From JACVRM01 sp036824245 (GTDB lineage Bacteria > Actinomycetota > Thermoleophilia > Gaiellales > Gaiellaceae): a DNA stretch of 64,000 nucleotides. The notes beneath the pieces are model-generated. The model was given only the letters and a program-made list of their open reading frames with translations, was not told where the DNA came from and did no database searches. Of this stretch, positions 33,621-42,541 are shown one piece after another. Position numbers and translations under genes: made by a program. Within the stretch, counting starts at the first letter, position 1. Each line of letters starts with the position of its first letter. The stretch covers positions 1-64,000 of the forward strand of contig DAITAO010000006.1 of the NCBI GenBank assembly GCA_036824245.1, given 5' to 3'.

Positions 33621-35342
33621 ATGCTGCGCACGCTGCTCGTCACGGCGCTCGCCGTCGCGCTTCTCACGGCGTCCGCGCACGCACAGCCGACCGTGCTCAT
33701 GCCGGGCGTCACCTACGAGCGGCAGCTCTCGTTCAGCCGCTTCGGTCCCAAGGTGGTGCACGTCGTCACGGCACCGCGTCCCGGCGGCCTCTACTCGCTC
33801 AGGACCGTGCTCTCGAACGGCCTTATCCCCGGCAAGGAGACCGTGAGTGCCATCCAGCGCCGGCTCGCCCCTGCGGCGATGGCGGTCGGGATCAACGGGG
33901 ATTTCGCGAACGCTGAAGGTACTCCGGCCGGCGTCTTGATCCAGGGCGGCGGCCTCGTCGTCGATCCGACCGGGAAGCGCGCGAGCATCGGCGTCGACAC
34001 TGCCGGCACGCTGCGCGCCGAGCGCCTGACGCTGGCCGCGACCTGGCAGGGCCGCGGCCAGCGGCGCCCGCTGGTGGGCGTAAACAGGCGACCTGGCCCG
34101 AACGGCGTGTCGCTCTACACGGCCGCGTGGGGCGGCGTGACGCCGTCCGAGCCGGGCAGCGTCGCGGCCGTGTTCTCCGTGTTCCCGGCGCTGAGGCCCG
34201 GCGGCGACTACTCCGGCACGGTCACGCAGTTGCTCCAGGCAGGAAGCGCGCCCGTTCCACCCGGCGGCGCGGTGCTGGTGGGTCGCGGGACCCAGGCGCA
34301 GCGGATCGCCGAGGAAGCGCCGGCGGGTCAGCAAGTGACTCTGCGACTCGTCCCGAACACCGACTGGAGCGGCGTCACCGAGGGGCTGGCGGGCGGACCC
34401 GTGCTCGTGCGCGGCGGCAAAGCAGTCTTCAACGCGCGCGAGGAGTTCTCGCACCTCGCCCTTTCTGCACGAAGGGCGCGGGCTGCCGTCGGCCAGCGTG
34501 CCGACGGAACGATCCTCCTGGTCGCCGTGGACGGCGGCCTGCCCGGCTTCAGCGTCGGCATGACGAACTTCGAGCTCGCGCAGACGCTCGTCCGGCTCGG
34601 CGCTGTCACGGCGGCAGCGCTGGAGAGCGGTCCCGCAGCTGCCCTCGCCTTCGACGGCAAGTTGCTGAGCCGGCCGGCGGGTGCCGAGCGACCTGTCTCC
34701 GAAATGCTCGCCGTCCTCTACGAGGGCGTGCACGCGACACCGCCCGAGCCCATCGTGCTGTCGCCGAACGGGGACGCAGTGGACGAGCAGCAAACGCTGC
34801 GGTACCGCGTTGTGCGCCCGTCGAGCGTCGCCGTCACGCTCGTCGAGCCGCTCGGGACGGTGCGCACGATCGAGACCGTGGAGCGCGCACCCGGCTCGTA
34901 CACACTGCCCTGGACGGGCCGCAAGCCCGACGGCACACTCGAACCGGAGGGCGCCTGGCGCTGGGTCGTCTCCGCCCGCGACGACCAGAGCCGGCAGTCG
35001 TCGGTCGAGCAGCCTTTCTGGGTCAACACGACGCTCGCGGGACTTCGCGCGGAGCCTGCCGTCGTGCCCGTCACACGCCGCGGCGGCGCGCTGCATGTCT
35101 CCTTTACCCTCGCACACGGAGCGACCTGGACGGCGACGATCGAGACGCCGCGTGGCACGGTGCTGCGCAGCTACACGAGCCGCACCGCGGCCCCGGGACC
35201 CGCCTCGTTCGCCTGGGACGGTCTTTACCGCAAGCGGGCGCGCGCCTACAGCGGGCGACACGTGGTGAGGGTCGAGGCCACCAACGAGTTCGGGACAGCC
35301 GAACTGGCGCAGAGCTTCTCGGTGCGCCGCGTCGGCCGCTAG
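33621..35342 (+). CDS. Secreted phosphodiester glycosidase-like (NAGPA domain) protein
   Basis: A 573-aa exported protein: signal peptide (LLVTALAVALLTASAHAQ), a NAGPA/DUF2233-type domain (GINGDFANAEGTPAGVLIQGGGLV; RAAVGQRADGTILLVAVDGGLPG; TNFELAQTLVRLGAVTAAAL; RPVSEMLAVLY) and, from about residue 375, FlgD-like Ig domains (PIVLSPNGDAVDEQQTLRYRV, GAWRWVVSARDDQ). The usual active-site LDGGGSTTM reads LESGPAAAL, so a key Asp-Gly-Gly is missing and activity is doubtful. A TAACCT box (33604-33609) precedes the ATG by 11 nt. It probably acts at the cell surface on sugar-phosphodiesters or simply binds them. Confidence 0.8.
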   Translation: MLRTLLVTALAVALLTASAHAQPTVLMPGVTYERQLSFSRFGPKVVHVVTAPRPGGLYSLRTVLSNGLIPGKETVSAIQRRLAPAAMAVGINGDFANAEGTPAGVLIQGGGLVVDPTGKRASIGVDTAGTLRAERLTLAATWQGRGQRRPLVGVNRRPGPNGVSLYTAAWGGVTPSEPGSVAAVFSVFPALRPGGDYSGTVTQLLQAGSAPVPPGGAVLVGRGTQAQRIAEEAPAGQQVTLRLVPNTDWSGVTEGLAGGPVLVRGGKAVFNAREEFSHLALSARRARAAVGQRADGTILLVAVDGGLPGFSVGMTNFELAQTLVRLGAVTAAALESGPAAALAFDGKLLSRPAGAERPVSEMLAVLYEGVHATPPEPIVLSPNGDAVDEQQTLRYRVVRPSSVAVTLVEPLGTVRTIETVERAPGSYTLPWTGRKPDGTLEPEGAWRWVVSARDDQSRQSSVEQPFWVNTTLAGLRAEPAVVPVTRRGGALHVSFTLAHGATWTATIETPRGTVLRSYTSRTAAPGPASFAWDGLYRKRARAYSGRHVVRVEATNEFGTAELAQSFSVRRVGR

Positions 35343-35353
35343 GCTCGCCGACC

Positions 35354-36040
35354 GTGGCTCTCGCCTCTGCCCTCTCCGGCGTCACCGATGCGCTCACAGA
35401 CCTGGTCGGCGATCACGCCTTCTACGCAGTGTTCGGCCTCATGTTCATCGACGCCGTCCTGCCCGCCGCGAGCGAGCTGGTGATGGTGTACGGGGGCGCA
35501 GTCGCTGCCGGAGCCATCGCGGACCATAGCGTCGTGGTCTTCGGGGAACCGGTCGAGGACGGCCTGCCGGCCTACCTGGTCATCGCGCTCGCCGGAACGG
35601 TCGGCTATACCGCGGGGTCGGTGTTCGGCTGGGCGATCGGTCTCTACGGCGGACGCCCGCTCATCGAGAGCCACGGACGCTGGCTGCACCTCGGCCCCGA
35701 GCGGCTCGAGCGCGCCGAGCGCTGGTTCGCGCGCTTCGGCGACGCGGCTGTCTTCCTGGGCCGCATCACGCCCGTGGTGCGCTCGTTCGTCGCCATCCCG
35801 GCGGGCGTCTTCCGTCTGAAACTGGCGCCGTACACAGTCCTGACCTTGCTCGGCTCGGCGATCTGGTGCTTCGCCTTCGCCGGCATCGGCTGGGGACTCG
35901 GCGCCAACTGGGAACATTTCCACGATGCGTTCAAGTACCTCGACTACGCAATCGCAGGACTGCTCGTCATCGCCGTCATCCTTCTTTTGCTGCGAGCCCG
36001 GGCCCGTGCGCGGCGGCGCGCCCTGGAGCGCTCCGCGTAG
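35354..36040 (+). CDS. DedA-family membrane protein
   Basis: A 228-aa polytopic protein of the DedA/SNARE-associated family, related to undecaprenyl-phosphate and phospholipid scramblases. Conserved features: FIDAVLPAASELVMVYGGAVAAG (E in the re-entrant helix), GSVFGWAIGLYGGRPLI, FLGRITPVVRSFVAIPAGVFRLKLAPYTVLTLLGSAIWCFAFAGIGWGLG. The basic C-terminus (RARARARRRALERSA) is cytoplasmic. The GTG start is 11 nt after the preceding stop. Placement before nucleotide-sugar genes fits a role in envelope lipid-carrier recycling. Confidence 0.9.
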   Translation: MALASALSGVTDALTDLVGDHAFYAVFGLMFIDAVLPAASELVMVYGGAVAAGAIADHSVVVFGEPVEDGLPAYLVIALAGTVGYTAGSVFGWAIGLYGGRPLIESHGRWLHLGPERLERAERWFARFGDAAVFLGRITPVVRSFVAIPAGVFRLKLAPYTVLTLLGSAIWCFAFAGIGWGLGANWEHFHDAFKYLDYAIAGLLVIAVILLLLRARARARRRALERSA

Positions 36041-36062
36041 GGGTGCCGGGCGGCACCGGCGC

Positions 36063-36068
36063 TAGACT
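36063..36068 (+). promoter_or_regulatory. TAGACT -10 box of the nucleotide-sugar genes
   Basis: TAGACT lies 8 nt before the GTG of the aminotransferase gene, with no Shine-Dalgarno in between. This is the clearest example of the short-leader promoter arrangement repeated at 23601, 47764 and 54901. Confidence 0.5.
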
Positions 36069-36076
36069 CGCTTTTC

Positions 36077-37162
36077 GTGCCCACGGTGCCTCTCGTAGAC
36101 GTGCGCGCGCAGTACGAGCCGCTGCGCGAAGAGATCATCCGCCGGATCGCGGACGTCGTCGACTCCGGCACCTTCATTCTCGGCCCCAACGTGCAAGCGT
36201 TCGAGCGCGAGGCGGCCGACTACCTGGGTGTTCCCGAGACGATCGGCGTCGCGAACGGCACCGACGCGCTCGTGCTCGTTCTCGACGCACTCGGAATCGG
36301 GCCCGGCGACGAGGTCATCTGCCCTGCGTTCACGTTCTTCGCCACTGCCGAGTCGATCGTGCGGCGAGGCGCGACGCCCGTCTTCGCGGACATCGATCCG
36401 CACACGCTGAATCTCGACCCCGAGGATGTTGCGCAGCGCGTCACCCCGCGCACCAAAGCGATCATGCCCGTGCACCTGTTCGGCCGCCGGGCGGCGCTCG
36501 CGGAGCTCGGCGAGCTAGGGGTGCCCATCGTGGAGGACGCCGCCCAGGCCTTCGGCGCCGAGGGCATCGCTGGCACCGGGATTGCTTCCACGTTCAGCTT
36601 CTTCCCCACGAAGAACATCTTCTGCCTGGGCGACGGTGGCCTCGTCGCCTGTAACGACGGCGAGCTCGCGGAGCGCATACGCATGCTCCGCTTCCACGGC
36701 TCCAAGGCTAAGAAGACCTTCGAGTTCATCGGCTACAACTCGCGCCTCGACGAGCTGCAGGCCGCGGTACTGAGGCTCTTCCTCACCAAGATCGACGAGT
36801 GGAACCGCGCCCGCCGCGAGGCGGCGGCGCGCTACGAGGCGCTCGGCCTCGGCGAGCTGTGCGAGCTGCCGGCCGACGAGCCCGGGCACGTCTATCACCT
36901 CTTCGTGTGCCGGTCGGCCGAGCGCGACGGTCTGCGTGCGGCGCTCACCGAAGCCGGCATCGGGAACGCCCAGTACTACCTGCCGCCTCTGCACCTCCAG
37001 CCTGCCCTGCGCTTCCTCGGCTACAAGGAGGGCGATCTGCCCGAGAGCGAGCGGGCCGCTGCGGAGAACTTCTCGGTGCCGCTCTGGGCGGGCATCGGCG
37101 CCGAAATCCAGGAGCGCGTGGTGGAGACAATCCGGCGGGCGGCCACGGTGAGCGTCGCCTGA
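36077..37162 (+). CDS. DegT/DnrJ/EryC1/StrS-family sugar aminotransferase
   Basis: A 361-aa PLP-dependent aminotransferase acting on keto-sugars linked to nucleotides. VPLVDVRAQYEPLREEI at the N-terminus, GVANGTDALVLVLDALGIGPGDEVICPAFTFFATAESI, the DAAQAFGA segment, the PLP lysine in FSFFPTKNIFCLGDGG and the substrate loop GYNSRLDELQAAVL are all diagnostic. It shares one base with the stop/start of the adjacent dehydratase gene. The pair could make an amino-deoxy sugar for surface polysaccharide or glycoprotein. Confidence 0.93.
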   Translation: MPTVPLVDVRAQYEPLREEIIRRIADVVDSGTFILGPNVQAFEREAADYLGVPETIGVANGTDALVLVLDALGIGPGDEVICPAFTFFATAESIVRRGATPVFADIDPHTLNLDPEDVAQRVTPRTKAIMPVHLFGRRAALAELGELGVPIVEDAAQAFGAEGIAGTGIASTFSFFPTKNIFCLGDGGLVACNDGELAERIRMLRFHGSKAKKTFEFIGYNSRLDELQAAVLRLFLTKIDEWNRARREAAARYEALGLGELCELPADEPGHVYHLFVCRSAERDGLRAALTEAGIGNAQYYLPPLHLQPALRFLGYKEGDLPESERAAAENFSVPLWAGIGAEIQERVVETIRRAATVSVA

Positions 37163-39063
37163 TGGTGCCCGTGAACCGCCATCGCATCTGGCAGCTCCTG
37201 GCCGACGCTGCTCTGGTCGCCGCCGCCTGGTACTTCGCGTTCCAGCTGCGCTTCGACGCGGACGTGCCCGCGCCCTATGAGCGGCTCTTCGAGCGCACGC
37301 TGCTGCCGGTCGTCGCCGTGAAGCTGCTCGTCTTCATCGCCTTCGGTTTCTACAATCGCTGGTGGCGCTACGTGTCCACGCGGGACATGTGGGCGGCCGC
37401 GCGCGGCGTGACGGTCGCATCGCTCATCGTGCTGCCGGCCATCTACCTCTGGAACCCGGTGGCCGGCTTCCGCGTGCCGGCGGGCGTGGTTGCGATCGAC
37501 TTCATATTGCTCCTGGGTCTCGTTGCGGGATCGCGGCTGCTCGTGCGCACGATCTTCGAGCGTCCCGGCCCGGGCGATTTCATGGCGCGCGGCAAGGAAG
37601 TGATCGTGGTCGGAGCCGGCGACGCAGGCCAGCTCGTGATCCGCGAGCTCAACAAGAACCGGGCGCTCGGCTACTCGCCGATCGGGCTCGTCGACGACGA
37701 CCCACGCAAGAAGAACCTGCGCGTCCACGGCGTGCGGGTGATCGGTACCACCGGCGACCTACCGCGGCTGCTTCGCGAGCACCGGCCCGACGAGCTTCTG
37801 ATCGCGATCCCCTCCGCCTCCGGCGAAGCCCGCCAGCGAATCGTCAATGTGGCGCGCGACGAGGGCGTGCCCGTCAAGACGCTCCCGGGACTGCACGAGC
37901 TCATCTCGGACGACGATGCGCTCGCAGTCCAGATCCGGCCGGTGCAGGTCGAGGACGTGCTCGGCCGCGAGCCCGTCGAGATCGACCTCGCATCCGTCTC
38001 GTCGTACCTCACCGGCGAGACAGTGCTCGTCACGGGTGCGGGCGGCTCCATCGGTGCCGAGCTCTGCCGACAGATCGCGCGCCTCGGGCCGCAGCGGCTT
38101 GTGCTCGTCGACCAGGCCGAGACGGCCATGTTCGAGGTCGAGCGCGAGCTCATCGACGAGCGAGGCTTCTCGGCGACCATTCCTCTCCTCGCCGACGTGG
38201 GCAACCGCGTCAAGATGCGGCAGGTCTTCGAGCGCTACCGGCCGAGCGTCGTCTTCCACGCAGCGGCGTACAAGCACGTGCCGCTCTTGGAGGCGAACCC
38301 GGTCGAGTCGGTACGCAACAACGTGCTAGCCACCAAGGTGATGGCCGATGTCGCCGTCGAGTTCGGCGCCCAGCGCTTCGTGCTCGTGTCGACCGACAAG
38401 GCGCTCAATCCGCGCGCGGTGTACGGCCAGGGCAAGGCGATATGCGAATGGGTGATCGAAGCGTTCGGACACCGCAGCGACGTGGAGACGCGCTTCATGG
38501 CGGTGCGCTTCGGCAACGTGCTCGGCTCCGCGGGCAGCGTGATCACGATCTTCCGGCGGCAGATCGCGCGGGGGGGACCGGTCACCGTCACGCACCCGGA
38601 GATGACGCGGTACTTCATGACCATCCCGGAGGCGGTCTCTTTGATCGTGCAGGCGGGCGCCATCGGCGGGCGCGGCGAGATCTTCGTGCTCGACATGGGC
38701 GAGCCGGTGCGCATACTCGACCTCGCGCGAGACATGATCCGGCTGTCAGGCAAGGAGCCCGACCGCGACGTGGCGATCGACTTCGTCGGGGCGCGGGCCG
38801 GCGAGAAGCTGAACGAAGAGCTGTGGGGCGAAGGCGAGGAAGTAGGCGAGACACACCACCCCAAGATCCAGCGCGCGCGCCGGCCGCCCATCGACGCCGC
38901 ATGGCTGGAGGACGAGCTAGGCGTCCTGGAGCGGCTCGTCGAGCAGGGCGACACGCTCGGCCTCGTCGGCCGGCTGACACAGATGGTGCTCATTCCGCAG
39001 CGCGCCACGGCGCAGGTCGGCGAGGCCGAGGTTGCTGCGCCCCAGTCTGCTCGCATCGATTGA
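37162..39063 (+). CDS. Membrane-bound nucleotide-sugar dehydratase (CapD/WbpM/PglF family)
   Basis: A 633-aa protein. Four N-terminal membrane helices (ALVAAAWYFAFQLRF; VAVKLLVFIAFGFYN; ...) are followed by a CoA-binding-like Rossmann domain (VIVVGAGDAGQLVIREL, ~residue 145) and a catalytic SDR domain (VLVTGAGGSIGAELCRQIA, ~residue 290). Substrate/catalytic motifs are FHAAAYKHVPLLEANPVES, VSTDKALNP and the YGQGK Y-x3-K pair, then VRFGNVLGSAGSV. Relatives are UDP-HexNAc 4,6-dehydratases. With the aminotransferase upstream it would make a UDP-amino-deoxy-hexose. Confidence 0.92.
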   Translation: MVPVNRHRIWQLLADAALVAAAWYFAFQLRFDADVPAPYERLFERTLLPVVAVKLLVFIAFGFYNRWWRYVSTRDMWAAARGVTVASLIVLPAIYLWNPVAGFRVPAGVVAIDFILLLGLVAGSRLLVRTIFERPGPGDFMARGKEVIVVGAGDAGQLVIRELNKNRALGYSPIGLVDDDPRKKNLRVHGVRVIGTTGDLPRLLREHRPDELLIAIPSASGEARQRIVNVARDEGVPVKTLPGLHELISDDDALAVQIRPVQVEDVLGREPVEIDLASVSSYLTGETVLVTGAGGSIGAELCRQIARLGPQRLVLVDQAETAMFEVERELIDERGFSATIPLLADVGNRVKMRQVFERYRPSVVFHAAAYKHVPLLEANPVESVRNNVLATKVMADVAVEFGAQRFVLVSTDKALNPRAVYGQGKAICEWVIEAFGHRSDVETRFMAVRFGNVLGSAGSVITIFRRQIARGGPVTVTHPEMTRYFMTIPEAVSLIVQAGAIGGRGEIFVLDMGEPVRILDLARDMIRLSGKEPDRDVAIDFVGARAGEKLNEELWGEGEEVGETHHPKIQRARRPPIDAAWLEDELGVLERLVEQGDTLGLVGRLTQMVLIPQRATAQVGEAEVAAPQSARID

Positions 39064-39446
39064 CCGCGCAGCAGTTTCGCGCACTGATGGAGACCGTCGC
39101 CCGGGGCTGGCGCACCGGCGACGCGCGTCTCGCGGCGGACTGCTTCGCAGCGGACGCGGTTTACAGCGAGCCGCCCGACCGTCAGCTCTACCGCGGTCGG
39201 AAGGCGCTCTTCGAGTTCTTCGGCGGCGTTACGGGGCCGGAGCGTCCGATGCGGATGGAGTGGCACCACCTCGTGTTCGACGAGGCCCAGCAAGTCGGTG
39301 CCGGGGAGTACACATTCGAGCTGAACCGCCGCTACCACGGGATCGTGCTCGTGAGGATCCGCGACGGTGTAATCGCCAACTGGCGCGAGTACCAGTACGA
39401 GTCGCCGCTCGACTGGCCAACGTTCGTCGGCGAGAACCGCTTCTAA
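39060..39446 (+). CDS. SnoaL/NTF2-like protein
   Basis: A 128-aa single-domain NTF2-like protein (SnoaL-like): helix MTVARGWRTGDARLAADCFAADAVYSEPP-type start, then LYRGRKALFEFFGG, and beta strands YTFELNRRYHGIVLVRIRDGVIANWREYQYESPLDW. The WREY end is typical of this fold. Function is unassigned; relatives bind or isomerise small ligands. The TTG start overlaps the dehydratase stop (TTGA); an ATG at 39087 is an alternative 9 codons later. Confidence 0.8.
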   Translation: MTAQQFRALMETVARGWRTGDARLAADCFAADAVYSEPPDRQLYRGRKALFEFFGGVTGPERPMRMEWHHLVFDEAQQVGAGEYTFELNRRYHGIVLVRIRDGVIANWREYQYESPLDWPTFVGENRF

Positions 39447-39521
39447 TCCGCCACGATCACGTCACGCCTCTGCGCGTCCCGCGGTGCGGCTCCGTCGGCT
39501 CGACCGACTAGCGTGACCGCC

Positions 39522-41396
39522 GTGCAACAGACGGACATCTCCTCCGGCCTGAACGTCGAGCAGCGCCGCGCGGTCGAGGCGGTGCGCGGACCCGTCTGCA
39601 TTCTCGCGGGCGCCGGCTCGGGCAAGACCACGACGATCACGCACCGGATCGCGCACCAGGTCGCGAGCGGCGTCTTTCCGGCCTCCGCGATCCTGGCCGT
39701 CACGTTCACCGACAAGGCGGCCGGGGAGATGAGGCGCCGCCTCGGCGCGCTCGGAGTGGGCGGAATTGCCGCTCGCACCTTCCATTCGGCGGCCCTGGCG
39801 CAGCTTCGCTACTTCAGGCCCGATTCCGAGCTTCGCATCGTCGCGTCGAAGGCGCTGCCGCTGCGCAACGTTTCCGGCTTTCTCCCCCGCGCCTACCGCT
39901 TCCGGCCTGCCGGCGACCTGGCCACGGAGGTCGAGTGGGCCAAGAATCGCCGGCTGACGCCTGAGACCTATTTGAGCGCGCTGGGGGACCATGAGCCTCC
40001 CATCCCGGTCGACCTCATGCAACGGGTCTTCGCCCGTTACGAGCACTGGAAGCACGAGGGCGGCTGGGTCGACTTCGAGGATCTCCTCGAGCTCACGATC
40101 CGCCTACTCGACGAGGAGGCCGGCGCGCTCGCCGAGGTGCGTGACCGCTACCGGGCGTTCACCGTCGACGAATACCAGGACGTGAACCTGCTGCAGCAGT
40201 CGCTGCTGGACCGTTGGCTGGGCGACGCGGACGAGATCTGTGCAGTCGGAGACGACTACCAGGCGATCTACGGCTTCACGGGCGCTTCCCCGCAGCTCCT
40301 GCTCGCGCTGCCGCAGCGCTTTCCGCACGCGACCGTGGTGCGCCTGGAGAAGAACTACCGCTCGTCGCCCGAGGTGCTCGACCTCGCCAACCGCCTCGTG
40401 CCGAAGCTCGGGGGCGCGGAGAAGACGCTGCGCGCGACCCGATCGGCAGGACCGCAGCCGGAGACGCGCGGCTTTGTCGACCCCACTGAGGAGGCGGGCT
40501 GGGTGGTCGAGCGCGTGCGGTCGCTGGGGGCGGAGGGCGTGCCGCTCGAAGAGATGGCGGTGCTCCTGCGCACGAATGCCCGGTCGGCCGACTTCGAGGA
40601 GGCCTTCCACGAGGCCGGGCTGCCGTTTCAGGGTGCCTCGCTGCTCGCCCGCGACGCTGCTCGCCAGATGCTCAAGCGTCTGCGTGGCTCTGCGGCGCGG
40701 CCACTCGCGGCAACGGTAGCGCAGGTTGCCCGCGAGCAGGGCCTCCTGGAAGTAGTTCCGGACGGTCTCGGCGAGCGGGAGCTGACCCGGCAGAACGACC
40801 TGGCACGACTGGTGCGGCTGGCCGAGGAGCTCGACGACGGCGAGCGCAGCATTTCGGACTGGGTCCGCGAGCTCGAGCGCCGCTTCGGGCCTGACGCGGG
40901 CCGCGGCGTCCACCTGCTGACCCTCCATCGGGCCAAGGGTCTCGAGTTCGAGGCCGTCTTCCTCCCACGTGTGGAGGAGCGGGAGCTGCCTTCGCGGCTG
41001 GCGCGTACGCCCGTAGAGCTCGCCGAGGAACGGCGGCTTCTCTACGTGGGCATGACCAGGGCGAAGCGGCATCTGGCGTTGACCTGGGCCGGCAAGCCGA
41101 GCCGCTTCCTGACCGAGCTCGGCATCGTCGCGACGCGCGAGCGGCCACCCAAGCCGGACCCGGCCGAGCTTCCGGAGGGCTTCGATGTGCTGAAAGCGTG
41201 GCGGCGGCAACGCGCTGAGGAAGACGGCATCCCCGCGTACGTCGTCTTCCACGACTCGACGCTCGCAGAGATCGCGCGCCGCAGGCCGCGCCAGCTGTGG
41301 GAGCTGCGCGAGATCACGGGAGTCGGCCCCGCGAAGCTCGAGCGCTACGGCGAGGCCGTGCTTGCTGCGCTGGGCGCGCCGGAGCTCAGCAGCTAG
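39522..41396 (+). CDS. UvrD/PcrA-family ATP-dependent DNA helicase with HRDC-like C-terminus
   Basis: A 624-aa superfamily 1A helicase, 3'-5', for DNA repair. Motif I ILAGAGSGKTTTITHRI, Ia LAVTFTDKAAGEMRRRL, II TVDEYQDVN, III GDDYQAIYGFTGA, IV EKNYRSSPEVL, V LTLHRAKGLEFEAVFLP and VI RRLLYVGMTRAKRHLAL are all present. The last ~80 residues (VLKAWRRQRAEEDGIPAYVVFHDSTLAEIARRRP...) form an HRDC-like domain, as in actinobacterial UvrD2. Domain 2B is shorter than in UvrD. GTG at 39522 is preferred over GTG at 39513 because a TAGCGT box (39509-39514) overlaps the latter. Confidence 0.92.
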   Translation: MQQTDISSGLNVEQRRAVEAVRGPVCILAGAGSGKTTTITHRIAHQVASGVFPASAILAVTFTDKAAGEMRRRLGALGVGGIAARTFHSAALAQLRYFRPDSELRIVASKALPLRNVSGFLPRAYRFRPAGDLATEVEWAKNRRLTPETYLSALGDHEPPIPVDLMQRVFARYEHWKHEGGWVDFEDLLELTIRLLDEEAGALAEVRDRYRAFTVDEYQDVNLLQQSLLDRWLGDADEICAVGDDYQAIYGFTGASPQLLLALPQRFPHATVVRLEKNYRSSPEVLDLANRLVPKLGGAEKTLRATRSAGPQPETRGFVDPTEEAGWVVERVRSLGAEGVPLEEMAVLLRTNARSADFEEAFHEAGLPFQGASLLARDAARQMLKRLRGSAARPLAATVAQVAREQGLLEVVPDGLGERELTRQNDLARLVRLAEELDDGERSISDWVRELERRFGPDAGRGVHLLTLHRAKGLEFEAVFLPRVEERELPSRLARTPVELAEERRLLYVGMTRAKRHLALTWAGKPSRFLTELGIVATRERPPKPDPAELPEGFDVLKAWRRQRAEEDGIPAYVVFHDSTLAEIARRRPRQLWELREITGVGPAKLERYGEAVLAALGAPELSS

Positions 41397-41627
41397 CGGG
41401 CCGCCGCACCAGCGGCAACAGACGCACGAGGAGCTCCGTGCTGGCCGCATCGGGCGAGCGGCGCCGGTGCAGATCGGCCGGCGCTCGGGGGCACGACGGA
41501 TGTTTTTGGACCTGTCCCCCGCGGACGGGCCCATAGGTACCCCAGCCTCCTCCCCGCTGCGACCGTATCGGCGGGCGGCGCACGCGTGTGTGGCGAGACT
41601 GAGCCGACTATGAAACATGCGCATCGG

Positions 41628-41644
41628 CATAATGAACGCTTATG
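41628..41644 (+). promoter_or_regulatory. LysR-type palindrome overlapping the start codon
   Basis: CATAA-N7-TTATG (41628-41644) is an inverted repeat of the T-N11-A type bound by LysR regulators. Its right arm contains the lysR ATG (41642), and its left arm contains a CATAAT -10-like box. This suggests tight autorepression. The 245-nt gap upstream (41397-41641) is otherwise featureless, apart from a GGACCTGTCCCCC repeat-like piece at 41508-41520. Confidence 0.5.
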
Positions 41645-42541
41645 GATACTCGCCAGCTCGCCGCTTTCTGCGCGGTCGTCGAGCGCAAGAGCTTCTCGCG
41701 GGCTGCCGAGCATCTCGGGCTCTCACAGCCGGCCGTCAGCCTCCAGATTGCGGCCCTCGAGAAGCGCCTCGGCACGCGCCTGCTCGACCGCTCCGGGCGC
41801 CGGGTCGAGCCCACGGAGGCAGGCCTGCTGCTCTATCGCAGGGCGCAGCGCATGCTGGTGCTCGAAGAAGAACTGCTCGAGGAGGTGGCTGGCCCGGAAG
41901 GCGAGCTGCGGGGAACGATCGAGATCGGCGCTTCGACGGGCCCGGGCGACAACGTCGTGCCGCTGCTGCTCTGCGACTTCCAGCAGCACAACCCCGGAGT
42001 CCACGTGGCGCTCTCCGTGTACGACACGCAGACCGTGGTCGACCTTGTCGCAGACCGGGAGCTCGAGCTCGGTGTCGTCGGCGCAGCCCGCCGCCACCGC
42101 TCCGTCCGCTTCGAGCCACTCTTCCGCGACGAGATCGTGCTTGCCTGTCCTCCTGACCACCAGTTCGCCGGTCGCACCATCACGATCGAAGAGCTGAAGG
42201 CAGAGCCTCTGATCGTCATGCAGGAGGGTGCCGGCGTGCGCCAGGTGATCGAGGACGAGCTGCGCGGCGCGAGGACGCGACTCCGCGACCTGAACGTCCG
42301 GCTCGAGCTGGGGCTCCAGGAGTCGGTCAAGAGCGCGGTGCTCGCCGGTCACGGCGTCAGCTTCATCTCGCGCTCCGGGGTCGAGGCCGAGCTCGCGGCG
42401 GGAACTCTCGCCGCCGCGCGGGTCAAGGGCCTCGAGCCCGCCCGCGAGATCTCGCTCGTGCGGGCCACGGGTCGCGCGCTGACCCGTGCGTCGGAGGGGT
42501 TCGTGGCCTTCGCCCGCGAACGGCTCGCCGCGCCGGCGTGA
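41642..42541 (+). CDS. LysR-type transcriptional regulator
   Basis: A 299-aa regulator. The N-terminal winged helix-turn-helix is classic (MDTRQLAAFCAVVERKSFSRAAEHLGLSQPAVSLQIAALEKRLGTRLLDRSGRRVEPTEAG), followed by the effector-binding domain (GTIEIGASTGPGDNVVPLLLCDFQ; VSFISRSGVEAELAAG). It is coupled by GTGA to an iron-dependent alcohol dehydrogenase-like gene. LysR genes co-transcribed with their target are less common than divergent ones. The start-codon palindrome points to autoregulation of both genes. Effector unknown, possibly an aromatic-degradation intermediate. Confidence 0.92.
   Translation: MDTRQLAAFCAVVERKSFSRAAEHLGLSQPAVSLQIAALEKRLGTRLLDRSGRRVEPTEAGLLLYRRAQRMLVLEEELLEEVAGPEGELRGTIEIGASTGPGDNVVPLLLCDFQQHNPGVHVALSVYDTQTVVDLVADRELELGVVGAARRHRSVRFEPLFRDEIVLACPPDHQFAGRTITIEELKAEPLIVMQEGAGVRQVIEDELRGARTRLRDLNVRLELGLQESVKSAVLAGHGVSFISRSGVEAELAAGTLAAARVKGLEPAREISLVRATGRALTRASEGFVAFARERLAAPA

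Noticed and set aside
33603..35261. Long minus-strand open frame opposite the NAGPA-like gene
   Set aside because: It is Arg/Gly/His-rich with no recognisable domain, and is explained by third-position GC bias of the real plus-strand gene.
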